A stretch of DNA of 41,736 nucleotides, taken from the NCBI GenBank assembly GCA_023663945.1, contig JAMPGL010000036.1, positions 1 through 41,736 of the forward strand. Direction: 5' to 3'. Under the pieces are notes generated by a model. The model was not told the DNA's origin and searched no databases. It saw only the letters and a program-made list of their open reading frames with translations. Positions 8,408 to 15,950 of this stretch are shown piece by piece. Each line of letters begins with the position of its first letter. Within the stretch, counting starts at the first letter, position 1. Source of the DNA: Lachnospiraceae bacterium (GTDB taxonomy: Bacteria > Bacillota > Clostridia > Lachnospirales > Lachnospiraceae). The position numbers were made by a program, and so were the translations under genes.

Positions 8408-9070
8408 ATGGATAAAACGCTGAAAAAGTTTAGACCTGCAATGCTGAAATTCATTCGGGCGCATTACGGCGAAGAAGAGACAGCAAAACGCTGGCAAAAG
8501 ATTGAGGAGCTCTATGCAAAATGGCTTCAGGAAGAGGGAGACCTTGGAGGCAGTAAGAATATGATGTCCGATAATATGCTGCTGTGTTATGCAATGTGCG
8601 CATTTTATGAGGCGGTTGACCGTAATTTTACAAGAGATGATTTTGATGCGCTGTTCCATGACGTGATGGATAAAAAGTTTGTGATGCTGAAGCATTTTGA
8701 TATGAATAAGCTGGAACGGAAAAAGCGGCTGATGAAAGCGGTGTATTCGATTATAAACAGTTATAAGAAAAAGGCGGATGAAAGGCGCTTTAAGCAGTGG
8801 GGCAACACATGGAAAATGCGGGTTAATCCCGATAATCGGCAAACAGGGGTTGCGTTTGTGCTGGACAGCTGTCCGCTGTATGATTTTGCCAGAAAATACG
8901 GGTATATGGATCTTCTGCCATATATGTGCGGATCGGATCAGATTGTTGCAAAACAGTTCCACGCACATTTGATCCGCCACAGCACGCTTTCCGACGGTGA
9001 CGGCAAATGTGAATACTGGTATGTGGGGGATAAGTCGCCGGAAGCGTTAAGTGATAAAGGGTCGAAATAG
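8408..9070 (+). CDS. L-2-amino-thiazoline-4-carboxylic acid hydrolase-like protein
   Basis: Soluble protein of about 220 residues that fits the ATC_hydrolase family. The diagnostic C-terminal region is present: CPLYDFARKYGYMDLLPYMC followed by GSDQIVAKQFHAHLIRHSTL and SDGDGKCEYWY (about residues 157-205), with several conserved Cys. The named family enzyme opens a thiazoline ring on the route to L-cysteine in Pseudomonas, but most clostridial members are untested. ATG 8408 follows GAAAGGAAG (8391-8399). The longer frame from 8375 has no good ribosome binding site. It lies between a family A and a family B membrane gene, under promoter 1. Confidence 0.8.
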   Translation: MDKTLKKFRPAMLKFIRAHYGEEETAKRWQKIEELYAKWLQEEGDLGGSKNMMSDNMLLCYAMCAFYEAVDRNFTRDDFDALFHDVMDKKFVMLKHFDMNKLERKKRLMKAVYSIINSYKKKADERRFKQWGNTWKMRVNPDNRQTGVAFVLDSCPLYDFARKYGYMDLLPYMCGSDQIVAKQFHAHLIRHSTLSDGDGKCEYWYVGDKSPEALSDKGSK

Positions 9071-9101
9071 CTGACCTGCATGTTTGAGGAGGAAAAGTAT
9101 T

Positions 9102-9590
9102 ATGATTTTTATTTTTCAAATAGTTCTTTATCTTATTTTTTTCACGGCATCGATAAAGCTGTTGGTTTTGAATGACCCGGTGAGGGGGATTTTCTTTTAT
9201 CCCAAACAGGTTCAGCGGCGGGTCTTTGAAATGGGACTGACTACAGTGGAAGAAGCCAAAAAGCGCAAAGTTATATTCTTCACCATATTGTGTTTGGGCA
9301 TTGTTATCCTGCCGATAATATTTATTGGCGGATGGAGCGGCATTTCGGATTTTAAGACGGCATTTATCCAAGCGGTCGTGTTTCTTGAAGTGATGAATTG
9401 GTACGATGGCATTTTGATAGATGAAGTATGGGTAAGATTTAGCAAATTCTGGGTAATAAAAGGCGCGGAAGATATTCCCCACGTAAAGAAGTTAAGCTTT
9501 GTTTTATTGGAAAGAGGGATCATGACGTTAGTTTACATTCCGGTGGCGGCGGCAATCGCGAAGATTGCGGTTATGATGTATGGAAAATAG
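9102..9590 (+). CDS. Four-TM membrane protein, family B, member 1
   Basis: About 162 residues with about four TM segments. It is one of four related proteins in this window (others at 15038, 22866 and 24106). The shared region is an aromatic-rich TM ending in a D, a short loop, and a G-T/A-E signature: here NWYDGILIDEVWVRFSKFWV then IKGAE. It is the most divergent of the four. The frame opens at TTG 9084, but the AGGAGG ribosome binding site is inside it and ATG 9102 is the likely start. No function is known; the family is always next to enzymes or family A genes in this region. Confidence 0.75.
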   Translation: MIFIFQIVLYLIFFTASIKLLVLNDPVRGIFFYPKQVQRRVFEMGLTTVEEAKKRKVIFFTILCLGIVILPIIFIGGWSGISDFKTAFIQAVVFLEVMNWYDGILIDEVWVRFSKFWVIKGAEDIPHVKKLSFVLLERGIMTLVYIPVAAAIAKIAVMMYGK

Positions 9591-9609
9591 TATAAGAAAG
9601 GAAACAGGC

Positions 9610-10053
9610 ATGAAAGTAATTTTACACGATTTGGATACACAATATCACGAAATGCTCAGCGGAAAATGTGATGAGATTATCCATGCGGACGGGAAATATG
9701 CGCCCTGCCAGGGCTATTTTGGCTGTTGGACGAAGCATCCGGCGGAATGCTTTATGAAAGACCGTTTGAAGCAGACCGCCCGTGTGGTTGGACAGGCGGA
9801 CGAATTTGTCATTATCACGGAAAACCTATACGGTACATACAGCCCTGCGGTTAAAAACGTTCTTGACAGAAGCATTGGCATTTCAACGCCGTTATCTACT
9901 TACCGCGGAAAGCAGATGCACCATACCCTGCGCTATGGAAAGCACCATTTATTCAAGGTAATTGTGCATGGTGACGCCGCGCAGCAGGAAAAGGAAACCT
10001 TTACCTATATGGCAGAAAGAAATGCAATAAATAACGGATTTGTTTATTTGTAA
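9610..10053 (+). pseudogene. NADPH-dependent FMN reductase/flavodoxin-like protein, C-terminus lost
   Basis: A 147-residue flavodoxin-fold reductase piece (ATG 9610 after AAAGGAAA). It contains the family's cysteine motif in the FMN region (CQGYFGCWTKHPAECFMKD, about residue 37) and the FMN-binding strand ITENLYGTYSPAVKNVLDRS. It ends abruptly at NNGFVYL, whereas relatives as I recall them continue for about 30-50 residues. The next frame starts 12 bases later and lacks its own N-terminus, so a single deletion probably removed the end of this gene and the start of the next. It could still be translated, but is probably inactive. Confidence 0.7.
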
Positions 10054-10064
10054 AAGGTACAAAA

Positions 10065-10715
10065 GTGACGGAAAGGCTGCGGAATCAAAGCGGCCATCAA
10101 CGGATTTTGAATGAATTGACGGATGCAGACAGGGTTGTATTTTGTCTTCCGCTGTATGTGGACAGTGTGCCGTCGCATGTGCTTTCCTTTCTGAAAGAGA
10201 TGGAGCTTTTTTGCAGAGAAAACAGTATCCGGCTGACCCTTTACAGCATTTCAAACAGCGGATTTATTGAAGGGAAGCAAAGCGAACCGCTGTTGCGGGT
10301 TTTTCAAAATTTTTGTGAGAAAAGCAATTTGGAATGGGGCGGCGGAATCGGAATTGGCGGCGGAGTTATGCTGAATGTTTACCGGATTGTGTTTATGGTA
10401 CAAATCGGATTATTATTTTTGAATATCCTGTTAAATGGCATTCAGAACGGTAATTTCCTGCCTGTAAGCGCGTTTAAAAATTTTGCTGAACAGGCGGGCA
10501 TCTTCATTTTCCTGAATTTGGGAGTGTTTTTCTATACCATAAGGATGGGCAGAGCCATCAACAAAGGCAGATTTTTCGGTAAAAAGTATACCCGTATCAT
10601 GGTGCCGTCCTTTGTGTTTATCCTTTTCGCGGACATTTTTTTCACCATTATTTCAGTCTTTCAGGGCGGTATTTTTAAAGGGTGGCTTGCGAAGAAACAG
10701 CCTAATAGCAACTGA
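10065..10715 (+). pseudogene. NAD(P)H-dependent oxidoreductase-like membrane protein, N-terminus lost
   Basis: The 216-residue frame begins in the middle of a flavodoxin-like domain. VVFCLPLYVDSVPSHVLSFL (about residue 25) is normally near residue 70-80 in the family, and the INGSPK-type FMN loop is missing. The domain continues through ISNSGFIEGKQSE and GGGIGIGGG, then about three TM segments (about 108-195) that are normal for this family. The only start is a GTG without a ribosome binding site, and an in-frame stop lies upstream at 10032. Together with the truncated gene before it, this looks like a deletion scar of two adjacent reductase genes. Confidence 0.65.
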
Positions 10716-10847
10716 TACAAAATATTTGTAAGTTGCGCAAAGGGTTATGTTAAGAGAAAAAGACTCCGATATATATGATATATGCTCTTGCAAAAATCTT
10801 TATTTAAGGATGATAAAAGTTTTTAGAAGGATGAGAGGATACGGTTT

Positions 10848-11423
10848 ATGCAGGTAACAAGGGACAATTATTCGCAGTATGCGGACATGGTACGGCAGAT
10901 GTTCGGCAGTAAGAAAAATTTCAGCAGTCCGTTGGCTCAATGCGACTATGGCAATTTTGCGCTTCGTTTCAAGCCTGTTGATATTTCATTCCCCAAGCCC
11001 AATTGGGATAATATTATGACAAAGCGTGATAAGCCTGCAATGTCGGAGGAAGAATTTGATGCGGCTATCAGAGAACTTGCAAGGAAAGAATTTTCTACCG
11101 GAAAACGAGACGATGCCGCTTATAGAAAGCTGTGTATGCAGCACGGTGAGACGGTATCTCCGGACAGAAAAGCCATTTACGATGCAAGTATGAGAAAAAC
11201 AGGTGGTAAGATGAATGCGGCGTGCATGTTTTGGGATTCTTACGGAAACAAAACATTGTCTTATAATCCTGAATCCCGAAACTGGAAGGCTATAAGCACG
11301 GATGAAGAGTTTGCAAGAGCAAGGGTGTTTACTTCCATTTATAATGACGAACTGGCTCGTCTGAAAAATGAGTGCGGAGGAAATGCAAAGGGAGCCGGAG
11401 GCTCGTTGGATTTGCAGATATAG
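10848..11423 (+). CDS. Hypothetical protein, partner of the DUF6033-like gene
   Basis: Soluble, charged protein of 191 residues. No catalytic motif or domain was recognised. It has a patterned N-terminus (MQVTRDNYSQYADMVRQMFG), a central charged helix-rich part (SEEEFDAAIRELARKEF), and a conserved-looking SYGNKTLSYNPESRNWKAI segment. ATG 10848 follows a weak AGGATGAGAGGA stretch. Its end is 11 bases before the start of the DUF6033-like gene and the next ribosome binding site overlaps the stop. This suggests a two-gene operon separate from the promoter 1 cassette. The function is unknown. Confidence 0.7.
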   Translation: MQVTRDNYSQYADMVRQMFGSKKNFSSPLAQCDYGNFALRFKPVDISFPKPNWDNIMTKRDKPAMSEEEFDAAIRELARKEFSTGKRDDAAYRKLCMQHGETVSPDRKAIYDASMRKTGGKMNAACMFWDSYGNKTLSYNPESRNWKAISTDEEFARARVFTSIYNDELARLKNECGGNAKGAGGSLDLQI

Positions 11424-11434
11424 GAGGAAAAAAT

Positions 11435-12166
11435 ATGTCAATGTCAGCGATAGGCGGTTTGTATAACAATTATGCAGCGCAGAATGTAAACGATAAGACC
11501 AAAAAGAAAGAAGTAGAAAATTCAAAGAGAACGGATTCAAAGGCGCAAAGCGGTGAGGTTAAAAAGCCTCAGCTTTCAACGGCGGCGCAGAAGCTTTTGG
11601 AAAAGCTGCAGAAAACGTATCGTAACATGGATTTTATGGTGTATGAGGACGGACAGGATGCGAAAGAGCTTCTCTCTCAGGGCACAAAAGAAATCTCTGT
11701 TTTATTTTCCAGCGATGAACTGGAGAAAATGGCTTCTGATGAAAAATGTGAAAAGGAATATATGGACAGACTGCAGGGCGCGCTCCGCATGTCAGATGAA
11801 ATCAACCAAAAGTTTGGCTTCAAGTCGGCGTTTGGAGAGGACGGGGCACAGATTAGCAAAATCGGCTTTGTCTTTGAAGCAGATGGTAAGATGACTATTT
11901 TTGCGGAATTGGAGAAGTCCTCCGCCATGCAGAGTGAGCGTATTGAAAGAGCAAGAGAAGAAAAGCGTGCAGAACGCAGGGAAAACGAGAAAAAGGCAGA
12001 GAAGGAAATTCAAAGTTATTCCCAAATCAGCGCAGATACTAAGCGTGCCAGCGTTCAAGCAGACAGTCTGGAGGAACTGCTTAAAAAGATAACAGAAATA
12101 GACTGGGATGCCATCAAAGCGGAGAAAACACCGGAGAGCGGCGGGAAATTTGATTTTAGTGTTTAG
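11435..12166 (+). CDS. DUF6033-family-like protein
   Basis: 243-residue soluble protein. It begins with a Gly/Asn/Tyr-rich start (MSAIGGLYNNYAAQNVND), then a lysine-rich linker, a globular middle (about 45-155: LLEKLQKTYRNMDFMVYEDG ... IGFVFEADGKMTIFAELEKS), and a long charged coiled-coil stretch (about 160-215, RAREEKRAERRENEKKAEKE). This matches my memory of DUF6033, a family of unknown role in Firmicutes. The start is ATG 11435 after AGGAGG (11422-11427). The longer frame from 11372 overlaps the previous gene. A strong terminator follows at 12187-12230. Confidence 0.75.
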   Translation: MSMSAIGGLYNNYAAQNVNDKTKKKEVENSKRTDSKAQSGEVKKPQLSTAAQKLLEKLQKTYRNMDFMVYEDGQDAKELLSQGTKEISVLFSSDELEKMASDEKCEKEYMDRLQGALRMSDEINQKFGFKSAFGEDGAQISKIGFVFEADGKMTIFAELEKSSAMQSERIERAREEKRAERRENEKKAEKEIQSYSQISADTKRASVQADSLEELLKKITEIDWDAIKAEKTPESGGKFDFSV

Positions 12167-12186
12167 GCTTGGATAGAGACCAAGGT

Positions 12187-12230
12187 AAAAAACGCATGGA
12201 ACAGCCTCGGCTGTAAACCATGCGTTTTTT
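12187..12230 (+). terminator. Strong bidirectional Rho-independent terminator
   Basis: AAAAAACGCATGG (12187-12199) pairs with CCATGCGTTTTTT (12218-12230), and the inner ACAGCC/GGCTGT extends the stem. A T-run is present on both strands. It closes the DUF6033-like operon immediately before promoter 2. Confidence 0.9.
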
Positions 12231-12236
12231 GGGGCA

Positions 12237-12346
12237 TTGACAAAAACAAAGTGCAAGAGGTATACTTGATAAGGAGTTAGTGACTGCTAACGGTCAAATA
12301 CCCTGCAGCCACATTTATTAAAAACCGAGGTTAGATTTTGCTAATC
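12237..12346 (+). promoter_or_regulatory. Promoter 2 with two GTTAG-N6-CTAAC-type operators
   Basis: TTGACA (12237-12242), 18 bases, TATACT (12261-12266), nine bases, then GTTAG-TGACTG-CTAAC (12276-12291). A second, nearly matching site GTTAG-ATTTTG-CTAAT begins at 12330. The spacing matches promoter 1 exactly. Downstream cassette: 12411-14906. Confidence 0.75.
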
Positions 12347-12410
12347 TAAGTTAGCTGGTGTAATAGAAGCTTTGCCGCTAAAAAAACTTTTTAAGAAAAG
12401 GATAGAATTT

Positions 12411-12902
12411 ATGGAAAATAAAAAGCATCTCCCGATGATGGGAGTGGGACCAATTTATGTTGCGGTGATTGTTGTGGTAACGGCAGCAGCCGTTATTGTA
12501 GGGAGAAGCGCGGTCTTTGAAGCGGGCAGGGTTCATTTTTGGAAAATTCCGTTACTTGTGATAGGGATATTGCTGATTGGATTGGGAGTCTATCTTTGGG
12601 TGGGTGCGATGTTCCAATCAAAGATAGACTGTCATATTGCAGAAAATAAGCTGGCAGTCACCGGCGTTTACGGGCTGGTGCGGAATCCGATTTATTCGGC
12701 GTTTATGTTCCTTTGCACAGGCGCGCTTATGATTGCGGGGAATTTATTTACCCTGCCCCTATTCTTTTTCTATTGGATATTCATGACTGTGCTGATGAAA
12801 TGTACGGAGGAGCGGTGGCTGAAAAATCTGTACGGAAGGGAATATGAAGAATATTGCAGGCGGGTAAACCGCTGTATTCCGTGGCGTGGGAAAAGCGGAT
12901 AA
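12411..12902 (+). CDS. Isoprenylcysteine carboxyl methyltransferase-family membrane protein
   Basis: Membrane methyltransferase-like protein of 163 residues with four to five TM segments. The diagnostic SAM-binding motif of the ICMT/PEMT-type family is present: TGVYGLVRNPIYSAF (about residues 85-99) and, near the C-terminus, EERWLKNLYGREYEEYCRRV, then NRCIP. These enzymes methylate small molecules, lipids or terminal carboxylates; the substrate of this one is unknown. TTG 12372 is a poor start. ATG 12411 is preceded by AAAAGGAT and gives a normal-length protein. It is the first gene of the promoter 2 cassette, before a second methyltransferase. Confidence 0.85.
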   Translation: MENKKHLPMMGVGPIYVAVIVVVTAAAVIVGRSAVFEAGRVHFWKIPLLVIGILLIGLGVYLWVGAMFQSKIDCHIAENKLAVTGVYGLVRNPIYSAFMFLCTGALMIAGNLFTLPLFFFYWIFMTVLMKCTEERWLKNLYGREYEEYCRRVNRCIPWRGKSG

Positions 12903-12970
12903 GCGCCGCAGGCAAAAGAGGGTCAAAGGGCGCTGCGAATTGTTACAGAAGAGGTTAGGAGGTATTTGAG

Positions 12971-13768
12971 ATGGAAAAGATACAAATGCGGGGCGTGCCG
13001 GAAACGATGCTGCAGACACTGTACGCCCGCGCCTCGTATTCCAGACAAAAGGGTGCAAAGTTTCATGACGACAAAGCGGTAGAGATTGTGTCCCGCATGG
13101 ATTACGATTTTTCTTTTGCAGAAAAGGATGCCATGATGTCTAAGGGAGTGATAGCAAGAACAATACTTCTTGACCGCATGGCAGGCAGCTTTCTCAGGGA
13201 AAATCCCTCGGGAACGGTGGTCAACATTGCCTGTGGGCTGGACACAAGGGCGTATCGATTGAAAATTGCTCCTTCCGTCCGCTGGTACAACATTGACCTT
13301 CCGGAAACCATAGAGGTGCGGAGGCTCTTTTTGCAGGAAGAGGGGCATATTTCCATGATTGCAAAGTCTGCAATGGACGAAAGCTGGGCGGAGCTGATTG
13401 AACAGCCGAAGGGAAGGGTGCTGGTTCTCATAGAGGGGCTGGTCATGTATTTGTCGGAGCTGGATGTGAAAAGGATACTATCAATCATCAGCAGGCGGTT
13501 TGAATCTGCGGAGGTCATTATGGAAGTCATGAATCCGTGGATTGTGAAACATGTAAAAGAAAAATCTATCGAGAGAACAAAGGCAAAATTTATGTGGGGC
13601 ATTAAATCAGGAAAAGAGTTGCAGCGCATGGCACCGGAATATACATGGGTAAAAGATGTGAGCCTGGCGGAGGGCATGAAAATCATTATGCCGGTGTACC
13701 ACTTGTTTGGCTGGATACCGGCAGTCAAAAATATTTCAAACAAATTGGTCGTGCTGAAAAAGGGCTGA
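12971..13768 (+). CDS. Leucine-carboxyl-methyltransferase-type (LCM) class I SAM methyltransferase
   Basis: 265-residue cytosolic methyltransferase. The LCM family motifs are present: GTVVNIACGLDTRAYRLK (about 77-94, SAM site), YNIDLPETIEVRR (about 108-120), and IEGLVMYLSELDVKRIL (about 155-171). The family includes PpmI/LCMT1 and polyketide O-methyltransferases such as TcmP. In bacteria it usually acts on small-molecule carboxylates or hydroxyls. The start has a good GAGGTATTTGAG-type spacing after the previous gene. It sits between the ICMT-like gene and the metal-binding HMA protein under promoter 2. Confidence 0.85.
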   Translation: MEKIQMRGVPETMLQTLYARASYSRQKGAKFHDDKAVEIVSRMDYDFSFAEKDAMMSKGVIARTILLDRMAGSFLRENPSGTVVNIACGLDTRAYRLKIAPSVRWYNIDLPETIEVRRLFLQEEGHISMIAKSAMDESWAELIEQPKGRVLVLIEGLVMYLSELDVKRILSIISRRFESAEVIMEVMNPWIVKHVKEKSIERTKAKFMWGIKSGKELQRMAPEYTWVKDVSLAEGMKIIMPVYHLFGWIPAVKNISNKLVVLKKG

Positions 13769-13787
13769 AATGACGGCGCTTCATGGC

Positions 13788-13828
13788 CGCATTGAAGATG
13801 TGCTGTGCTTTGCATCGGGGTCGTTGAC
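13788..13828. repeat. Direct repeat R2, copy a
   Basis: 41 bases starting CGCATTGAAGATGTG and ending TCGGGGTCGTTGAC. A 40-base copy in the same orientation lies at 14984-15023 (37 matches, one gap, by eye), and an 18-base piece lies at 21022-21039. Copies a and b flank the HMA and hydrolase genes. Confidence 0.7.
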
Positions 13829-13856
13829 TTAGTGAAAAATGAAGGAGGGATTTTAG

Positions 13857-14114
13857 ATGGTCAAAATGATAGTAGGAGTAGAGGGAATGGCGTGCGGTAT
13901 GTGTGAAGCGCATATTAATGAGGCGGTACGGAATGCTTTTCCGGTCAAAAAAGTCACGAGCTCGCACACAAAGAAGCAGACGGTTATTGTCTCAGAGCAG
14001 GACATTCCGGAGCAGGAACTAAAGGACGTGATAGCCAAAGCAGGTTATGATGCCGTGTCGGTGGACAGAGAGCCTTATGAGAAAAAGGGGCTTTTTTCTG
14101 CGTTTGGAAAATAG
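13857..14114 (+). CDS. Heavy-metal-associated (HMA) domain protein
   Basis: Small 85-residue protein consisting of one ferredoxin-like HMA domain. It carries the paired-cysteine metal motif GMACGMCEAHI (Cys13 and Cys16, about residues 11-21), and KAGYDAVSV marks the last strand. These bind Cu(I), Zn or similar ions as chaperones or are domains of P-type ATPases. No ATPase is nearby, so it is a free-standing chaperone or a small regulator. ATG 13857 follows GGAGGG. It is 18 bases before the hydrolase gene and sits between R2 repeats, so the pair may have moved as a unit. Confidence 0.85.
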   Translation: MVKMIVGVEGMACGMCEAHINEAVRNAFPVKKVTSSHTKKQTVIVSEQDIPEQELKDVIAKAGYDAVSVDREPYEKKGLFSAFGK

Positions 14115-14132
14115 GGAGAAAAGAGGTAAAAT

Positions 14133-14906
14133 ATGAAATTTTATGAATTTGGGGACAAGAACAGCCCGGTAATCCTTTTGCTGCCGGGAACGTGCTGTCA
14201 TTGGAAATCAAATTTTGGGGCGGTTATCCCGCTTCTTGCAAAGGATTTCCGCGTGGTCTGCGTATCTTATGACGGTTTTGACGAGACGGAAGATGCTGTT
14301 TTTCCGGATATGCTGGCGGAGACGGAAAGGATAGAGGAGTATATTAGGAATAATTACGGCGGTAATATCCATTGCGCTTACGGCTGTTCTCTGGGAGGAA
14401 GCTTTGTGGGACTGCTGGTACAGCGTAAGAATGTGCATATCAGCCACGGAATACTGGGCAGCTCGGATTTGGATCAGGATACCGGACTGTCGGCAAAGTT
14501 TAAAGCGTGGCTGATCGGCAAAGTGCTTTACGGTATGTTCCAAAAAGGCAGGCTTCCGGGATTTATGCAGAAAAGATTGGATAAGATGACCGGAGAGGAA
14601 CGGGAGTACAATGAGAAAATGCTGGACATGTTCGGCATGAGAAGCACCCGCATGTCCTTTGTAAAACGGGAAAGTATCCGCAATCAATTTTATTATGATT
14701 TAATCACGCCCCTTGACGATGGAATTTTGGTTTCCGGCACAAGGGTACATATTTTTTATGCAGTCAAGATGGGAGAGAACTATTTGGAACGGTATCGAAA
14801 ACATTTTCAAAATCCGGATATCCGGCGGCATGAGATGCAGCATGAGGAATTGCTGATCTGCTATCCGGAGATGTGGGCGGAAGAGGTCAAAAAATGCTGT
14901 GAATAA
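14133..14906 (+). CDS. Alpha/beta hydrolase-fold protein
   Basis: 257-residue soluble hydrolase with the classical nucleophile elbow GCSLGG (Ser89, near residue 87-92), an oxyanion-type loop LLPGTCCHWKSNF (about 14-26) and a DGFDETED loop that resembles family lids. A catalytic His is plausible in MQHEELL (about 232-239), and the acid residue is not certain. It may be an esterase/lipase-like enzyme; the substrate is unknown. It follows the HMA protein closely (18 bases) and ends the promoter 2 cassette before an 11-bp inverted repeat (14936-14978). A second, unrelated-looking alpha/beta hydrolase lies at 16643. Confidence 0.8.
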   Translation: MKFYEFGDKNSPVILLLPGTCCHWKSNFGAVIPLLAKDFRVVCVSYDGFDETEDAVFPDMLAETERIEEYIRNNYGGNIHCAYGCSLGGSFVGLLVQRKNVHISHGILGSSDLDQDTGLSAKFKAWLIGKVLYGMFQKGRLPGFMQKRLDKMTGEEREYNEKMLDMFGMRSTRMSFVKRESIRNQFYYDLITPLDDGILVSGTRVHIFYAVKMGENYLERYRKHFQNPDIRRHEMQHEELLICYPEMWAEEVKKCCE

Positions 14907-14935
14907 GCCGGCAGGACTGCCGATTTACTGCTCGT

Positions 14936-14978
14936 TCAGGAAAGGGATTGTTTATGGGATAAAGTGACCCTTTCCTGA
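14936..14978 (+). terminator. 11-bp inverted repeat after the hydrolase gene
   Basis: TCAGGAAAGGG (14936-14946) and CCCTTTCCTGA (14968-14978) are perfect arms with a 21-base loop. A smaller hairpin CGGCAG-GA-CTGCCG lies just before (14909-14922). There is no long T-run, so termination is uncertain. Confidence 0.45.
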
Positions 14979-14983
14979 TTCCC

Positions 14984-15023
14984 CGCATTAAAGATGTGTT
15001 ATGCTTTGCATCGGGGTGTTGAC
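14984..15023. repeat. Direct repeat R2, copy b
   Basis: 40 bases closely matching copy a at 13788-13828, in the same orientation. Recombination between a and b would remove 1.2 kb containing the HMA and hydrolase genes. Confidence 0.7.
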
Positions 15024-15037
15024 TGGCAGACAGTAAA

Positions 15038-15532
15038 CTACCGGATAAGCATTCCGATTCCGGCGCAGACCAAGCTTAGCAGTGCGCACAAAATAGGGCC
15101 TTTTACCCAATGGTCGAAAATTCCGAATTTTTTCATCCAGGGTCCGGTTTTCCACATTTCGTTATTCTCCGTGCCCGGGACCATAATCCGGTCAGTGTAT
15201 TTGGCGCGGAGCAGCCAGTCGAGCAGAAAGAAATCTCCGAAATTCCAGCAAAGGTTTTCTATGTATGCAGTAAGAAACAGATTCCAGAATCCGCTCACAC
15301 CAGCGTCATAGGCGCTGAGAATAATGTACGCCAGCAAGATTGGATATAAAATAAATTCCATGAGCCTGAGCGGCTTAAGCTGTGCTTTGGTGAGCTTGTC
15401 CGGCGGCGTATTGATGCCCTTCGGAAGCATGACGGAAAACCCAATAGGCTCTAACAGCCAGACGAAGGCAGCTACGCCGTTAAAAGCAATACACACGATA
15501 ATGCTGTCTAATATAGTTCGTAACCAGTTCAT
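15038..15532 (-). CDS. Four-TM membrane protein, family B, member 2
   Basis: 164-residue membrane protein on the minus strand, the only family B gene pointing left. It is clearly similar to the protein at 22866: both begin with a RTILD-I-VCI-FN-type TM, share GFWNLF...YIE/YVE, NFGDFF-x-LDW and a PGTE/QGTE signature (here MVPGTENNEMW), and end CAGIG-LI. About four TM segments. The start at 15532 has an AAAAGGAG ribosome binding site; the frame open to 15568 has no better start. The upstream side holds the R1 palindrome rather than a GTTAG-type operator, so its control differs from the other cassettes. Confidence 0.78.
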   Translation of the reverse strand: MNWLRTILDSIIVCIAFNGVAAFVWLLEPIGFSVMLPKGINTPPDKLTKAQLKPLRLMEFILYPILLAYIILSAYDAGVSGFWNLFLTAYIENLCWNFGDFFLLDWLLRAKYTDRIMVPGTENNEMWKTGPWMKKFGIFDHWVKGPILCALLSLVCAGIGMLIR

Positions 15533-15560
15533 AATAATTCTCCTTTTTGTATGTATAATA

Positions 15561-15649
15561 AACGACATAACTAATTGCTCATTCTGGCTCTTGCAAAAGC
15601 CATATGCGCAAGCTTTTACAAGAACGAAATGGCAATTATTAATGTCGTT
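15561..15649. repeat. Large imperfect palindrome R1, full copy (MITE-like)
   Basis: An outer arm of 18 bases (AACGACATAACTAATTGC, 15561-15578) pairs with GCAATTATTAATGTCGTT (15632-15649), with two mismatches. An inner arm CTTGCAAAAGC (15590-15600) pairs with GCTTTTACAAG (15612-15622), with one mismatch. The total is about 89 bases with no coding content. Related copies are at 8321-8363 (left half) and about 18141-18262 (diverged). The layout is typical of a non-coding mobile palindrome. It occupies part of the 418-base gap 15533-15950. Confidence 0.65.
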
Positions 15650-15716
15650 AACTATATATTTCCAGTGCCCGCAGCACAGCTTTTAGATAAAAGGGGCAGA
15701 CAGATGGATTTTACTT

Positions 15717-15747
15717 CAATGACCATTTTTGATAAAAACGGTCATTG
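15717..15747 (+). terminator. Hairpin in the 15.5-15.9 kb gap
   Basis: CAATGACC (15717-15724) pairs with GGTCATTG (15740-15747), and TTTTT (15726-15730) pairs with AAAAA (15734-15738) around a three-base loop, with one A-C mismatch. It is a strong stem that could stop transcription from either side, although there is no free T-run after it. Confidence 0.45.
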
Positions 15748-15775
15748 ATATGTTACTCCATATTTTGAAGATTGT

Positions 15776-15879
15776 CAATAGATGACTTTCAGGCATAGTA
15801 AAGCCGATAGATGATTTCTTCGGGCATAAGGAAGATTTAAAGGGTTTCTGTCATAAGGAATGCTTAAAGGGTTTCTTGA
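15776..15879. repeat. Degenerate tandem repeats leading into promoter 3
   Basis: About four imperfect units of 27-30 bases, each with CATA near the junction and a GATGA...TTTC or TTAAAGGGTTTC core. The clearest pair is 15825-15851 and 15852-15879 (both CATAAGGAA, then TTAAAGGGTTTCT). The last unit contributes the -35 box TTGACA (15876-15881). Together with R1 and the hairpin, this accounts for most of the 15533-15950 gap. Confidence 0.5.
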
Positions 15880-15933
15880 CATACGGGGAAGCCCGTGATA
15901 GACTTAATTTTAGTTAGCCATAGCTAACTAAAA
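15876..15933 (+). promoter_or_regulatory. Promoter 3 with the most perfect operator
   Basis: TTGACA (15876-15881), 17 bases, TAGACT (15899-15904), eight bases, then GTTAG-CCATAG-CTAAC (15913-15928). The palindrome extends to 11 perfect bases per arm: TTTTAGTTAGC, CATA, GCTAACTAAAA (15908-15933). The ribosome binding site GGAGGAGG of the next gene lies only a few bases after it. Confidence 0.8.
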
Positions 15934-15950
15934 TTTGGAGGAGGAAACTT

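Noticed and set aside
8333-8980. 215-residue minus-strand frame opposite the ATC-hydrolase-like gene
   Set aside because: Lies opposite a recognised family protein; His/Cys-rich composition typical of antisense translation.
15038-15568. Longer start at 15568 for the minus-strand family B gene
   Set aside because: The ribosome binding site AAAAGGAG lies within it and directs the start at 15532.
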